A stretch of DNA of 64,000 bases from Acetivibrio alkalicellulosi (GCA_008125075.1 VLTH01000002.1:2216874-2280873); one strand, 5' to 3'. Shown: positions 18,001 through 27,670, numbered from the stretch's first letter. Notes: a model not told the origin generated them from the sequence alone. Program-made: numbers and translations.

Positions 18001-20268
18001 GGGCTCTTAAAAAAGTTAAAAGCTGATTCTTTTAAAGCAGGTTGTTATTTTATATTTGCCAATTTTATTTCTCATTGGAGAGCTCATTTTAAAGAGTGTC
18101 TAGACTATTTTGATATGTGTTTCAAGAGCGGAATGGAGGTGGGTGATCTGTATCATGCCACTTTTGCACTTGCTTTTAAGGCACCTGTAAACTTATATGT
18201 AAATAATAATTTGAATGATTGCAGATCTGAAACTGAGAATACATTGAAATTTTTGAAAAGCTCAAAAGCTAGATTCTTGATAGTTATGCCTGAAATTACC
18301 ATTCTAGCAATTAATCAATTACAGTCAACCTATGATTTTGAGAAAGAAAGTCTTATATTAAAAGAACTTAACGAGAATCAGGACTTAACGTTTTTGTACG
18401 TATTTGGCCATTGTTGTTTGATGGTAAATTATATACTGGGCAATTTAGAGGCGGCAGACGAATGGAGTGCTTTTACTGAACAATATTTCCAAGCGGGAAC
18501 AGGTTTTTATTCACTGCCAGATTTTTACATGTTTAAGTCCTTAACGCTAATAAAAAAATATGAAAAAGCAGATGAAAAAGAAAGAGAAGAAATAATTGAA
18601 GCTCTTATTAAAAGTATTGAAAAGTTGAAAATGTGGTCAGATAACTGCCCTCAAAACTTTTTGCATAAATATCTCATTGTACGTGCAGAGTTAGCTAGAA
18701 TTCAAAAAGAACCTGTTGAAAAAATAATATACCTCTATAAAGAGTCATTGGATTCCATAAACCTTGGTGATTTTACAAACATGAAGGCACTTATTAATGA
18801 GCTGATAGGAGAATTCTGGATTGGTAGAAATGAAGAATTTATAGCAAAGGCATATATAAAAGAGGCATATTACTTATATTCACAGTGGGGAGCCTTCTCT
18901 AAAGTACAAAAATTAGAATATAAATACTTCCGGTATTTTTCTGAGTTTGATAAACTTAATTTTAAATCTTCGAACTCAGACCTAAGACGTACACAGACAA
19001 AATTTACTGGGGTATTGTCTCTTGATGTTGGGTCTATACTAAAATCTTCGCAGGCTATATCAAGTGAAATAAAGATAGATAGGCTGTTAAAAGTGCTTAT
19101 GCATACTATTATTGAGAACGCAGGTGCACAATCTGGATGTCTCTTGTTAGAGAGCGGTGAGGATAGAAATTTTTTTGTAGAGGCTTTAAAAAGTAGAAAT
19201 GTTGAAGAGATTCAAGTTATGCAATCCATTCCGTTTAGTGAAAGCACAGATTTTTGCCCTGAGTTAATCAAGCATGTAATAAGAACTAGGGAAAGCATTG
19301 TAATAGATGATGCCGAGAAGGATGAGAGCTGTCAAAAATATGAGTATTTTATTAAAAATAAAGCTAAATCAGTTATGTGTATGCCGATAATATACCAGAA
19401 TGATTTAAAAGGTATTATCTATCTTGAAAATAACCTTATGGGAAATGTATTCACTATGGAGAGACTTGAAACATTAAAAATAATCTCATCACAAATCTCA
19501 ATATCTATCGAGAATGCACGACTTTATGAAAACCTCGAAGAAAAGGTTAGGGAAAGAACCCTTCAATTGGAACATGCAAATAATGAACTTAAAGAGTTGG
19601 CTTTACATGATCCTTTAACAAAACTTCATAATAGAAGATACTTATATGACTATGTATCAAGCTTACCTGAAGAAATTGCTATATCAAAAGAAGTAGAATT
19701 TGTTGAAAGACAAAGAAGAGATTCAGATATAGTAGACGATGTAATAGGTGTATATATGTTAGATATCGATTTTTTTAAGGAGGTAAATGATACATATGGT
19801 CATGCAGCAGGAGATAAAGTGCTGATTGCAATAACTGAAGCTCTGAAAAAAAACATAAGAAGTGAAGACTATATAATACGCTGGGGTGGAGAAGAGTTTT
19901 TAATCATACTTAACCAAACAAAAGTTGAGTGCTTAAAGTCATTTTCTAAAAATATTTTGAATGTTGTCAGTCAAACCCCTATAGAATTAGTTGAAGATAA
20001 AAAAATAAATGTTACCTGTTCAATTGGATGCACATATTTACCACTAGAGCCGGAATTAACAGGAGTGGTTAAATTAGAACAGATTGTAAATGTTAGCGAT
20101 TTTGCTATGTACAAAGCAAAAGAAATGGGAAGAAACCGTTCAGTGCATATCAATTTTAAAAACTTGAGTGATTTAAGTCAAGAAGGAATAAAGGATTATT
20201 TGATGGAGTTGACAAAAAGTGCAGATATTGATACTAGATATATTACCATTGAGGAAATAATCTCATAA
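15073..20268 (+). CDS. Ser/Thr kinase-AAA ATPase-GAF-GGDEF signalling protein
   Basis: 1731 residues, no signal peptide. Residues ~1-270 are a Hanks-type kinase: ATP lysine in 'VIVKVLN', 'IHKDINPSNI' catalytic loop, 'IIDFG', 'SPEQTG'. Residues ~290-560 form an AAA_16-type ATPase with P-loop 'SGFSGIGKTSL' and Walker B 'VMFLDDLQWCD'. A long TPR-like helical region follows (~700-1290), then GAF (~1330-1480), a coiled coil, and a C-terminal GGDEF domain. The GGDEF active site is intact ('RWGGEEF'), with a c-di-GMP inhibitory I-site 'RSED' five residues upstream. Kinase-ATPase-GAF proteins of this size usually end in a histidine kinase; here the output is a diguanylate cyclase. The signal is unknown. 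Confidence 0.9.
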   Translation: MINLPGYEINEQLFKSYDTTIFKGKSNLDNTNVIVKVLNSEYPSTEILSNFRREYFITERLSGDKIIKASKLENFNNSLAIVMEDFGGKSLADVLKTNKLDIKEKLMLSIDIVDALMQIHEQKVIHKDINPSNIIINMRTKQVKIIDFGISANLKVEKPQNSSFIEGTVQYISPEQTGKVNRIIDYRSDYYSLGITLYEMFTGVLPFDGDELEIVYGHIAKIPKGPKVIYNKIPSAISDIILRLLAKNAEDRYQSLSGLKYDLLYCLENLESKEKLVGFKIAQKDFLNRFQIPQKLYGREKELEDLRKIFKNLETTKLRLLLVSGFSGIGKTSLISEMNKVIINQGGYFISGKFNRLQSNIPYSASVSAFRDLIRNIISDSKNIKVWKDRLIEALGSNAKIVMDFIPELKDIIGEQPEVPKLNPVEEKNRFQMVFGNFLKVFARKEHPLVMFLDDLQWCDFPTTDFLNYILTSTEIENFLIIGAYRDNEISESHPLMLMLNQAKNIPGSSDFLKQIYLKPLTEQAVNQMVVDTLNCHNTDTCALTSCLYSKTKGNPFFTIQLLNSLYEKGIFKLDENEFCWKWDMEKMNEAQISDNVVEFMIQTLNSLPADSLDIIKKASCIGNTFDIRTLYYLCGEIKNISHALWIIIDKDLIVPLDINYRLLHMPKEESIKLDMKIKFRFSHDRVQQAAYSMISDEDKLLIHREIGKLLISLYSDQNNLDDNIFEVISHLNIAKDLIHKKDERIELMELNYSAGKKAKGNVAYEIANNHFKVGKTLLTEEEWKEYPGKLFELSYNLAESNYLARNFEEAIELCEDLFIIASDNIEKASVYSLKAKVIEFRGDKKKKVIEEVAKGLKLLDVDLPIEASEIEQKLSEGIDKMVEYIGSSSIENLVNLPVMTDRKKIMIMKMCFQLPATAYQYNPSLSFLMQVTVFNMALNYGVTEVTCKNFLECGIMLGSLLGNYEAAYQLNTVSFGLLKKLKADSFKAGCYFIFANFISHWRAHFKECLDYFDMCFKSGMEVGDLYHATFALAFKAPVNLYVNNNLNDCRSETENTLKFLKSSKARFLIVMPEITILAINQLQSTYDFEKESLILKELNENQDLTFLYVFGHCCLMVNYILGNLEAADEWSAFTEQYFQAGTGFYSLPDFYMFKSLTLIKKYEKADEKEREEIIEALIKSIEKLKMWSDNCPQNFLHKYLIVRAELARIQKEPVEKIIYLYKESLDSINLGDFTNMKALINELIGEFWIGRNEEFIAKAYIKEAYYLYSQWGAFSKVQKLEYKYFRYFSEFDKLNFKSSNSDLRRTQTKFTGVLSLDVGSILKSSQAISSEIKIDRLLKVLMHTIIENAGAQSGCLLLESGEDRNFFVEALKSRNVEEIQVMQSIPFSESTDFCPELIKHVIRTRESIVIDDAEKDESCQKYEYFIKNKAKSVMCMPIIYQNDLKGIIYLENNLMGNVFTMERLETLKIISSQISISIENARLYENLEEKVRERTLQLEHANNELKELALHDPLTKLHNRRYLYDYVSSLPEEIAISKEVEFVERQRRDSDIVDDVIGVYMLDIDFFKEVNDTYGHAAGDKVLIAITEALKKNIRSEDYIIRWGGEEFLIILNQTKVECLKSFSKNILNVVSQTPIELVEDKKINVTCSIGCTYLPLEPELTGVVKLEQIVNVSDFAMYKAKEMGRNRSVHINFKNLSDLSQEGIKDYLMELTKSADIDTRYITIEEIIS

Positions 20269-20281
20269 GCATTACAAATAT

Positions 20282-20338
20282 CCCCCTCTTCATCAAGTAC
20301 TTTATTAACTCTCTTGCTGAAGGGGGTAATTCTTTTTT
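20282..20338 (+). terminator. Terminator after the kinase-GGDEF gene
   Basis: CCCCCTCTTCA pairs with TGAAGGGGG across a loop of about 25 bases, followed by TTCTTTTTTG. Confidence 0.6.
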
Positions 20339-20346
20339 GTCTACTT

Positions 20347-20556
20347 CTATTCGTCAGTAGATTCCAATTCAATTGCATAGTAGCCATCTTCTGTTTCATC
20401 AGCTACAGATATCTCAATATCTGTAATACCTAGTTGTTGTTCAACAGATCCTGTCCATTTATCAAATACAAGATTAATGGACGGGATTGTTATTACTGTT
20501 ATCTCCAAAACAGTACCTGCTACATAATTTCTATTTATAGCGTAAGTTTTAGTTAG
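20347..20556 (-). pseudogene. Gene remnant, headless 69-codon frame next to the tRNAs
   Basis: A leftward frame with no start codon preceded by a ribosome site runs to a TAG. Its translation is protein-like: '...NYVAGTVLEITVITIPS...', 'DIEISVADETEDGYYAIELE'. I recognise no family. Upstream lies a tandem CGTCCCCAAA motif (20579-20600). With two tRNA genes adjacent, this could be the residue of an integrated element, but that is inference. Confidence 0.3.
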
Positions 20557-20633
20557 TTAAATTTTCTTTTTATATCTTTCGTCCCCAAAACGTCCCCAAA
20601 TCACCATTAACTTAAGAATTAGAAGCAAATAGC

Positions 20634-20668
20634 AAAACCCTAGAAGGTTTACACCTCTAGGGTTTTTA
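20634..20668 (-). terminator. Terminator of the tRNA-Gly/tRNA-Arg unit
   Basis: AAAACCCTAGA pairs with TCTAGGGTTTT; in leftward reading it follows tRNA-Arg directly and ends in T's. Confidence 0.75.
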
Positions 20669-20672
20669 CTGG

Positions 20673-20746
20673 CCTGCCCGAGACGACTCGAACGTCCGAC
20701 CAACGGATTAGAAGTCCGTTGCTCTATCCAACTGAGCTACGGGCAG
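20673..20746 (-). tRNA. tRNA-Arg (anticodon UCU)
   Basis: A cloverleaf can be folded: acceptor CTGCCCG/CGGGCAG, D-arm GCTC...GAGC, anticodon arm ACGGA-CTTCTAA-TCCGT with anticodon TCT, T-arm GGACG-TTCGAGT-CGTCT. CCA is not encoded. Confidence 0.95.
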
Positions 20747-20750
20747 ATGT

Positions 20751-20824
20751 TGGAGCGGGTGAAGGGAATCGAACCCTCACAATCAGCTTGGAAGGCTGAT
20801 GTTCTACCATTGAACTACACCCGC
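20751..20824 (-). tRNA. tRNA-Gly (anticodon UCC)
   Basis: Acceptor GCGGGTG/CACCCGC, anticodon arm ATCAGC-CTTCCAA-GCTGAT with anticodon TCC, T-loop TTCGATT. The 3' CCA is encoded. It lies 4 bases upstream of tRNA-Arg and is probably co-transcribed with it. Confidence 0.95.
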
Positions 20825-20936
20825 AATTAAATTATTATTCTGCAAAACTCAATGCTGACTTTTTATATTATACAAACAACAGATTGATTTGTCAACTCTA
20901 TTTTTAATAAGTTTTAAAAGTTTTTTTTACCATCAC

Positions 20937-21530
20937 TTATATTCTTCTTTTTATTTCTTCAACCATCATTCTTAATGCTTTACCTCTATGGCTTATTTCG
21001 TGCTTTTTATCTGCTTCCATTTGTGCTGCTGTCATATTATACTGTGGTACATAAAACAAAGGATCATACCCAAAACCATTCGTGCCCTCAGGCTTAAAAC
21101 CTATGTACCCTTCACAAGTGCCTTTTACAGTAAATTCTTCTCCATCAGATAATATTACTGCAATAACACATACAAATCTTGCCTTTCTGCCCTCATGTGG
21201 TACATCTTTTAATAGTTCCAATAATTTATTGTTTCTATCCTGATCATTTGCACCTTCACCTGCAAATCTAGAAGAGTATATTCCAGGAGCTCCATCTAAA
21301 TAATCTACTTCAAGCCCCGAATCATCTGCCATTACCATTTGGCCTGTTGCCTTATATACTTCCCTTGCTTTTATTAAGGCATTTTCTTCAAAAGTAGTTC
21401 CATACTCTTCAATATCCTTTGTTATTCCTTCCTCTTCCATAGATACAACATTAAATTGTAAATCAGCCAATATTTCTTGTATTTCTTTAAGCTTCCCCTT
21501 ATTTTTAGATGCCACTACAAACTTCTTCAT
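20937..21530 (-). CDS. rdgB: XTP/dITP pyrophosphatase (RdgB/HAM1 family)
   Basis: 197 residues. The N-terminus '[18 protein letters not shown]', the central '[22 protein letters not shown]' and the C-terminal '[11 protein letters not shown]' with 'ISHRGKAL' are the conserved HAM1 blocks. The enzyme hydrolyses dITP/XTP to monophosphates, keeping deaminated purines out of DNA. The frame is open eight codons further, but the ATG of MKKFVV, with GGGGG about 11 bases upstream, is the conserved start. It overlaps the end of rph by 26 bases, so the two are translationally coupled. Confidence 0.95.
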   Translation of the reverse strand: MKKFVVASKNKGKLKEIQEILADLQFNVVSMEEEGITKDIEEYGTTFEENALIKAREVYKATGQMVMADDSGLEVDYLDGAPGIYSSRFAGEGANDQDRNNKLLELLKDVPHEGRKARFVCVIAVILSDGEEFTVKGTCEGYIGFKPEGTNGFGYDPLFYVPQYNMTAAQMEADKKHEISHRGKALRMMVEEIKRRI

Positions 21531-22275
21531 CTTCTTTATTTCCCCCAATTTCATTTGATATATTCCCCAATGCTTCTTTTTGAATTTCTATCAACTCAAA
21601 TATACCTTTTTGTGCTAAAGATAAAAGTTTATCAAATTGTGCTCTCTTAAAAGGAGCTTCTTCTCCAGTAGCTTGAACCTCTATAAATTCACCCTTTTGT
21701 GTCATTACCACATTCATATCAGTAGCTGCTGAAGAATCTTCTTGGTAGCATAAATCAAGCATTTCTGTACCATCAACAATACCCACACTAATAGCTGCCA
21801 AAAAATCTGTTATAGGTATTCTTTCAATAAGACCACCATCAACTAGTTTCTTACATGCATCAACTAAAGCTACAAAGCTTCCTGTTATTGATGCTGTTCT
21901 TGTTCCACCATCAGCTTGAATAACATCACAGTCTATAATTACTGCTCTTTCTCCAAGCATACTTAAATTAACTACAGATCTTAAAGACCTACCTATTAAC
22001 CTTTGTATTTCATGACTTCTTCCTGACATCCTGAGTTTGTTAATGTCTCTTGAATTCCTCTGGGCTGTTGACCTTGGCAACATTGAATATTCTGCTGTAA
22101 CCCAACCCTCACCAGAATTTTTCTTAAAAGGAGGTACCTTTTCATCAACTGTAGCTGTGCAAATCACTTTTGTATCTCCCATTTCTATTAAAACAGATCC
22201 TTCAGCATGTTTATTAAAATTTCTTGTTATTTTTACCGTTCTTAAATTATCTTGACCTCTACCATCAATTCTCAA
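21505..22275 (-). CDS. rph: Ribonuclease PH
   Basis: 256 residues, full length. It begins '[12 protein letters not shown]' as usual and contains '[17 protein letters not shown]' and '[15 protein letters not shown]', '[17 protein letters not shown]' and '[10 protein letters not shown]', which carry the phosphate and RNA-binding residues of the RNase PH fold. It trims tRNA 3' ends by phosphorolysis. Coupled with rdgB, an arrangement common in Firmicutes. Confidence 0.96.
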   Translation of the reverse strand: MRIDGRGQDNLRTVKITRNFNKHAEGSVLIEMGDTKVICTATVDEKVPPFKKNSGEGWVTAEYSMLPRSTAQRNSRDINKLRMSGRSHEIQRLIGRSLRSVVNLSMLGERAVIIDCDVIQADGGTRTASITGSFVALVDACKKLVDGGLIERIPITDFLAAISVGIVDGTEMLDLCYQEDSSAATDMNVVMTQKGEFIEVQATGEEAPFKRAQFDKLLSLAQKGIFELIEIQKEALGNISNEIGGNKEDEEVCSGI

Positions 22276-22374
22276 ATCATTCCCAACCTTTCCAATTTTA
22301 ATTAAATATCCGTGGTTTTTTTAATTAAGCAAACATGTGCATTCTTTTAATACATTTATCTCCACTCAGCATTT

Positions 22375-23469
22375 TTATCCTCTATCATAATCACTGTTTA
22401 TTATTTCTGGAATTGGAATTTCTCTCGAGATGTCCGTTCCTTCTGGAAGTTCTCCCTCTTTTCCTTCAACCAGAATTTTAATGCTAGTAGCACCTTTAAT
22501 CTGCTTCATGCTATGTATAATTTGATTTAAAATACCGTGTTCCCTTGCACTTCCCCCATAATTTTTTAATTCTTCGTTAAAATTAATCACAAGTACATCT
22601 TTCTCAAGCTTACTGTCTAATAACTCAGCATTTTCTGGCAATTGAGAAAAGAGGTTTTGCTTTTCATAGCTCTTTGTTAATAATCTTACTATTTCACACG
22701 GAAGTTTCTCATCTTCAACACCGATATACTCATAAGAAACAGGAACCAAATAATCAAACTTTTCATTTATATTCTTAAAAAGATATACATCTAACTTCTT
22801 TGTTCGATCATCTACGTTAAGTTTTTCTGAGTTTATTAAAACATTATCTCTACTAAGAAATCCTGATATGTCACTTCCATATTTCAGCGTGCCTTGTTCT
22901 TCTCCATTTATAAGTATTTTGACTTTATCAATTGTTTTAAATTCCGTTAAGGCATATACAACGCCTGAAACTATATTTATCTCTTCTTTTTTATCACTAT
23001 AATCTAAAAAATTTTCATTAAAATCAACTATAACTGTTCCATCTTTTATATTCATGCCTAAAACACAAGTATTTTCAGGTAACACAGTTTTTAATCTAAA
23101 ATTATTTAGTTTATCGATATTTGATTTGTCATAAATCATGCTCTCAATAACAGCTCGGGCTATCCCTTCCTGTCTTTCTATTTGCCTTGTAAAAGGTATT
23201 ATAAGGTCATCACTATCCCTATAATATGCTGTTATGGTCATAACCTCTTTGGTGACACTATCATTTTTAATTTCAATTTCTTCAGCTTCTTCAACTTCTT
23301 TAATTTCATCCTCTTCAAATTCATTGAATGTATATGTATCTAAATTTTTATCTTCTGTACCTATTTGTTCAGATGTAGAATCACCTTCGGAAACATTATC
23401 AACCGGAATATCACATCCATAAAAAAACACCATACAAACTAAAATAAAAGAGCATATAAATTTCTTCAT
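22375..23469 (-). CDS. Lipoprotein with two GerM domains
   Basis: 364 residues. The signal peptide ends in lipobox 'FFYGC', so it is a membrane-anchored lipoprotein. An acidic linker (~25-75) leads to two GerM (sporulation/germination) domains, about residues 90-205 and 225-345. Each shows the repeat pattern 'ENTCVLGMNIKDGTVIVDFN' / 'ENAELLDSKLEKDVLVINFN'. GerM proteins of sporulating Firmicutes act in the engulfment/germination channel; this paralogue's role is not established. It lies ~100 bases upstream of rph in the same direction. Confidence 0.88.
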   Translation of the reverse strand: MKKFICSFILVCMVFFYGCDIPVDNVSEGDSTSEQIGTEDKNLDTYTFNEFEEDEIKEVEEAEEIEIKNDSVTKEVMTITAYYRDSDDLIIPFTRQIERQEGIARAVIESMIYDKSNIDKLNNFRLKTVLPENTCVLGMNIKDGTVIVDFNENFLDYSDKKEEINIVSGVVYALTEFKTIDKVKILINGEEQGTLKYGSDISGFLSRDNVLINSEKLNVDDRTKKLDVYLFKNINEKFDYLVPVSYEYIGVEDEKLPCEIVRLLTKSYEKQNLFSQLPENAELLDSKLEKDVLVINFNEELKNYGGSAREHGILNQIIHSMKQIKGATSIKILVEGKEGELPEGTDISREIPIPEIINSDYDRG

Positions 23470-23579
23470 AATTGCCTACTCCTTACATAAAAATTTTATT
23501 CTACTGTAAGTATAGACAAATATGATGAAGAATATAATTTCTTTTTATATATTATTTATAAAGAAAAATACTATATTTT

Positions 23580-24566
23580 TTATTTGCTGTATCCCTTTGG
23601 ATGTTGCTTGTGCCAATTCCAAGCACTTTCTACAATCATCTCTAAATCTGCTGCTTCAGGCGCCCATCCCAATTCATTTTTAATTTTTTCTGAGGAAGCA
23701 ACCAACACTGCTGGATCTCCAGGCCTTCTTGGTGCATCCACAGCTTCTATCTTGCAGCCTGTTACCTTTCTTACAACATCTATAACTTCTCTTACAGAAA
23801 AACCTTTTCCATTTCCTAAGTTATATGTTTGGCTGTCATTTCCCCTTCTAAGCTTTTCAAGGGCTAAACAGTGGGCTTGTGCTAAATCTGAAACATGTAT
23901 ATAATCTCTTACACATGTTCCATCAGGAGTATTATAGTCATTTCCAAATATACTAATGTAATCTCTTTTCCCCATTGCCACTTGAATTATTAATGGAATC
24001 AAATGTGATTCGGGATTGTGATCCTCACCTATTTTTCCACTTTTATGAGCTCCACAGGCATTAAAATATCTCAAAACAGCATACTTTGTTCCGTATGCTT
24101 TGTCACACCAGTTTAGCGCTTTTTCAACTGTGAGTTTTGTTTCTCCATAGGGATTTGTAGGAAGGGTTTTATCAGTTTCGAGTATAGGTATGTTTTCAGG
24201 CTCTCCATATGTTGCAGCTGTTGATGAAAAAACAATTTTATTTACACCTGCCTCCTTCATTGCAGTTAGTAAATTTAACGTGGCAATAACATTATTATTA
24301 TAATACTTTAATGGATTACCAACACTCTCACCAACTTCAATATATGCGGCAAAATGAATTACGGCTTCGATACTATTTTTATTAAAAACATCTTTTATAA
24401 ATTCACTATCTCTTAAGTCACCAACAATCAACTTGCCTCCAATAACAGCTTCCCTATGACCTTTCTCAAGGTTGTCAACTACTATCACTTCCTCATTTTT
24501 ATCAATAAGTTCAGCAACTGTGTGACTTCCAATATAACCTGCTCCACCTGTAACTAAAACAGCCAC
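23580..24566 (-). CDS. galE: UDP-glucose 4-epimerase
   Basis: 328 residues, extended SDR family. The NAD-binding 'VLVTGGAGYIGSHTVAELI' lies at the N-terminus. The catalytic Ser of 'VFSSTAATYG' and the YxxxK motif 'YGETK' are present, as is 'VLRYFNACGAH'. It interconverts UDP-glucose and UDP-galactose (possibly GlcNAc/GalNAc forms) for surface polysaccharide or galactose metabolism. It is a single cytoplasmic enzyme; AAAGGTTG precedes the ATG. Confidence 0.95.
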   Translation of the reverse strand: MAVLVTGGAGYIGSHTVAELIDKNEEVIVVDNLEKGHREAVIGGKLIVGDLRDSEFIKDVFNKNSIEAVIHFAAYIEVGESVGNPLKYYNNNVIATLNLLTAMKEAGVNKIVFSSTAATYGEPENIPILETDKTLPTNPYGETKLTVEKALNWCDKAYGTKYAVLRYFNACGAHKSGKIGEDHNPESHLIPLIIQVAMGKRDYISIFGNDYNTPDGTCVRDYIHVSDLAQAHCLALEKLRRGNDSQTYNLGNGKGFSVREVIDVVRKVTGCKIEAVDAPRRPGDPAVLVASSEKIKNELGWAPEAADLEMIVESAWNWHKQHPKGYSK

Positions 24567-24711
24567 TATATCGCAACCTTTCTAAAGTATTTGATTTATT
24601 TTTACAAGATTTAATTTATTATACTATATAACTATATATAACAGCAAGCTTAAAGAAACTTCAAGGGTGTATTTAAGTCTCCAAATTTGTTCTAATACTT
24701 TAAACAAAATA

Positions 24712-24736
24712 GACGGTTCATTTTATATGAACCGTC
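24712..24736 (-). terminator. Terminator after the amidase gene
   Basis: GACGGTTCA pairs with TGAACCGTC around a 7-nt loop; in leftward reading it is followed by TATTTTGTTT. Confidence 0.7.
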
Positions 24737-24802
24737 TCAACAACCCTAAAATACTGTTTCATCCTATGTTGACACTAATTAAATTTAGCCTTTATCTTAA
24801 AC

Positions 24803-27619
24803 TTAATCCATTTCACTTAATGCCTGCAACACTGAATCACAAAGAGCTTCTGCTGCTCTTTGCCTAAATTCTTCTGACTTAAGCCTTGCCATATCTTCAC
24901 TATTTGTCATAAAAGCAATTTCAGCTAAAGCCGCAGGCATTTTTGTTGCTCTTAAAACCACAAGACCCGGTCTTTCTATAATTCTTCTATTATTTGTATT
25001 TAACTTAGTAACAACATTGTGCTGAATTATCTCTGCGAACCTCTTTCCATTAAACCCAGTATCTCCTGCTCTTGGTGGGAAGTAAAGTGTTTCTGTACCT
25101 TTATGCTGGGAATGAAAAGCGTTGTTGTGAATACTTAAAAATAATGATGCATTAAGACTATTGGCAATATATGCTCTCTCATAAAGACCCACATATCTGT
25201 CATCTTCCCTTATCATATAGGTTTTTACACCTTTACTTTTTAAAAGCTCATTTAATCTTAATGAAATATCTAAATTTAGCTCTTTTTCTGTCATTCCTCC
25301 ATGTACAGCACCTGGATCTCTCCCACCATGACCTGGATCAATAACTACCAATCTATCAGCCTTTGATGCAGGTTTTAATAAATTAATAGCTGTATCATTA
25401 AGATTTCCTCTTGTAATTATTTCAAAATGATATTTCTCTCTGGTATTAAATTCAATGCTTGTTTCATTTGTAGATTTGTTTTGAGTTATTCTTATATATT
25501 CTACAATATTATCATTGATGTACATAATGCCTGTTCCTATGTCCGCTAAGTGACTAGGAAATGTTATTGTATATCTTTTTCCATCTAAGTCATATGTCCC
25601 TTTATAAAGCCTTCTTAAATCCTCTCCACCTTCTGTAAGCTTTGCTCCGTTTAAAATAAAATGTACTCTATCCATGTTTCCGTAGTACGCTATATTTTTA
25701 AATTCTACTCTATTAACATAAATATCTAATCTGCTATTTAATTCCTCCACCCTGTATTGGGCACCTGATGGAACTTCAATAACAACCCTTGCTGTTCTTT
25801 TCTCAAATTGTGCATATCTTATAAGGTTAATATGACTACTTCTAACATTAATAGTACTTTCCTCTGTCACATATGCATTAGGTATATCAATAACTATTCT
25901 ATCTGGATTTGAAATCCTTGATATACTATAATTATTATAACTATTTAAGCCTATCATTACCTTATTATGATCTTGATTATTTTCATAGACTACACTAACT
26001 CTGTTTAATAAATAAGAATCATCATCATCATCATCAGGCTCTGGTTCTATAATTTGGTCTTTTTCATCCTCATTTGGTATCTCCACTTTCCCATCGTCTA
26101 CTACATAATCGTCTTCCATAACGGTAAAAACAAGTCTTCCATTTTCTTCACTTACAATGTACCTAGAAATATCCTTAAGATTAATAAATACTTTACTGGA
26201 TGTTACTTTATACGACACAAATGTTAACTCTTCAATCAGCTTACTATTTGATACGTTTACTATTTGATCTCTTATAGGTGATAAAGCATTTGGTATTTCT
26301 ACAACAATTGTATTGTTATCATTTTCCTTAGAAATAATATAGTCAGAATAATCGTTTATTTTAAGCTCAACCTCTTCATAATTACCTCTATTAATGTAAT
26401 TAACACTAAGCAAATTATCTAATTGAGGATTTGTACTTGGATTACTTCTTGTAATAAGTGGAATATCAACTTTAGGTTCACCTGTAATAGGTGATTTTGA
26501 AATATAAATAACAAGCAGTCCGTTTTCTTCCACCACTTTGTAATAAGGTTCTTTTGCAGTATCTATTACTACTCGTCCATAACCTTCATTAGACTCAGCA
26601 CATCTAATTGAATTAACTAATTGACTATTAACATTCATCCGCTGAAGCTTTTCAGGAATTTTTGCTCCAGGTATATCTATAACTATTCTATATGGATTAT
26701 CTAAATCAAAATATTTATAGCCATTGTAATTACCAGTCTCAACCACAACCACTTCATAATTAACATCAACTATGTGATGTATATCCAATTCATTGTTTGA
26801 CAAGTTGTTATCAGAATTTCCTATGTTGTTTCCCCTACTAACATTGAGTATCAAATTATCCCCATTATTTATTATCCCATATTTAGGCTTATCGGCTACA
26901 TCTAAAACTACCCTTGCTGTACCAGCATCAAACTGACCAGTTCTAATTGATTTAACAAAATCACTGCTTACATCAATATTTGATTGTACTCCTGAAATTT
27001 GCGTGTTAGGAAAATCAACCACAATTCTGTCAGGATTTGAAATCCTCTGAATCTTATATCCCTGATTTTTATCTAGAGACATTGTTATATTATATTCGCT
27101 ATTATTTTTAGTGTATCTAATATCTTTTAATTGAGCAAGATTTTGTAGGTCATAACTATCAATAGTGATTTCACCCCTGTCAGGATGCCAACCAACATTC
27201 ATATTAAGCTGCTCTCCTACAAATCTCAATGGAACCATAGTTCTATCATTGATTATTTTGGCTGGAACTTCCATTTTTTCTTTATTACCATTAACCAATG
27301 CATAATAATCATCAATAATTAACTCTACTTCCATTTCATTATATGACACCGAAACTCTTCTTGCACTAGCATCCCATTCAACACTAGCTCCAAGTTTTTC
27401 AAATATGGCTCTTACAGGTACTAAAGAGCGATCATTCATTATAATTGGAGGCATATCAGAAACAATAAGCTCATTGTTAACTTTTAAGCTGTAAATATTG
27501 CCCCTATAAGTATGCACCCCCCCATCATACCTTAAAATCAAACCATTAGCAAACAACCCTAGTGTGTTAAACATAAGAGCAATAATCATTAAATAAATAA
27601 ATAATGCCTTTTTCCTCAT
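24803..27619 (-). CDS. N-acetylmuramoyl-L-alanine amidase with AMIN repeats
   Basis: 938 residues, secreted: a hydrophobic signal peptide covers about residues 5-25. Residues ~30-155 are a copper-amine-oxidase-N-like (stalk) domain ('MNDRSLVPVRAIFEKLGASV', 'INDRTMVPLRFVGEQLN'). Four or five AMIN-type modules follow (~160-740), recognisable by repeats such as 'RISNPDRIVVDFPN' and 'RISNPDRIVIDIPN', broken by an acidic linker with six consecutive Asp. The C-terminal ~190 residues are Amidase_3 with the zinc ligands of 'VVIDPGHGGRDPGA', 'TEKELNLDISLRL' and 'LSIHNNA', and a Glu in 'ALAEIAFMTN'. It would cut peptide stems from peptidoglycan. Confidence 0.93.
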   Translation of the reverse strand: MRKKALFIYLMIIALMFNTLGLFANGLILRYDGGVHTYRGNIYSLKVNNELIVSDMPPIIMNDRSLVPVRAIFEKLGASVEWDASARRVSVSYNEMEVELIIDDYYALVNGNKEKMEVPAKIINDRTMVPLRFVGEQLNMNVGWHPDRGEITIDSYDLQNLAQLKDIRYTKNNSEYNITMSLDKNQGYKIQRISNPDRIVVDFPNTQISGVQSNIDVSSDFVKSIRTGQFDAGTARVVLDVADKPKYGIINNGDNLILNVSRGNNIGNSDNNLSNNELDIHHIVDVNYEVVVVETGNYNGYKYFDLDNPYRIVIDIPGAKIPEKLQRMNVNSQLVNSIRCAESNEGYGRVVIDTAKEPYYKVVEENGLLVIYISKSPITGEPKVDIPLITRSNPSTNPQLDNLLSVNYINRGNYEEVELKINDYSDYIISKENDNNTIVVEIPNALSPIRDQIVNVSNSKLIEELTFVSYKVTSSKVFINLKDISRYIVSEENGRLVFTVMEDDYVVDDGKVEIPNEDEKDQIIEPEPDDDDDDSYLLNRVSVVYENNQDHNKVMIGLNSYNNYSISRISNPDRIVIDIPNAYVTEESTINVRSSHINLIRYAQFEKRTARVVIEVPSGAQYRVEELNSRLDIYVNRVEFKNIAYYGNMDRVHFILNGAKLTEGGEDLRRLYKGTYDLDGKRYTITFPSHLADIGTGIMYINDNIVEYIRITQNKSTNETSIEFNTREKYHFEIITRGNLNDTAINLLKPASKADRLVVIDPGHGGRDPGAVHGGMTEKELNLDISLRLNELLKSKGVKTYMIREDDRYVGLYERAYIANSLNASLFLSIHNNAFHSQHKGTETLYFPPRAGDTGFNGKRFAEIIQHNVVTKLNTNNRRIIERPGLVVLRATKMPAALAEIAFMTNSEDMARLKSEEFRQRAAEALCDSVLQALSEMD

Positions 27620-27670
27620 TTAACTGACCTCCTGATATTATCTTTTGTAAAAATTTCCTTAAGTGCTTTT

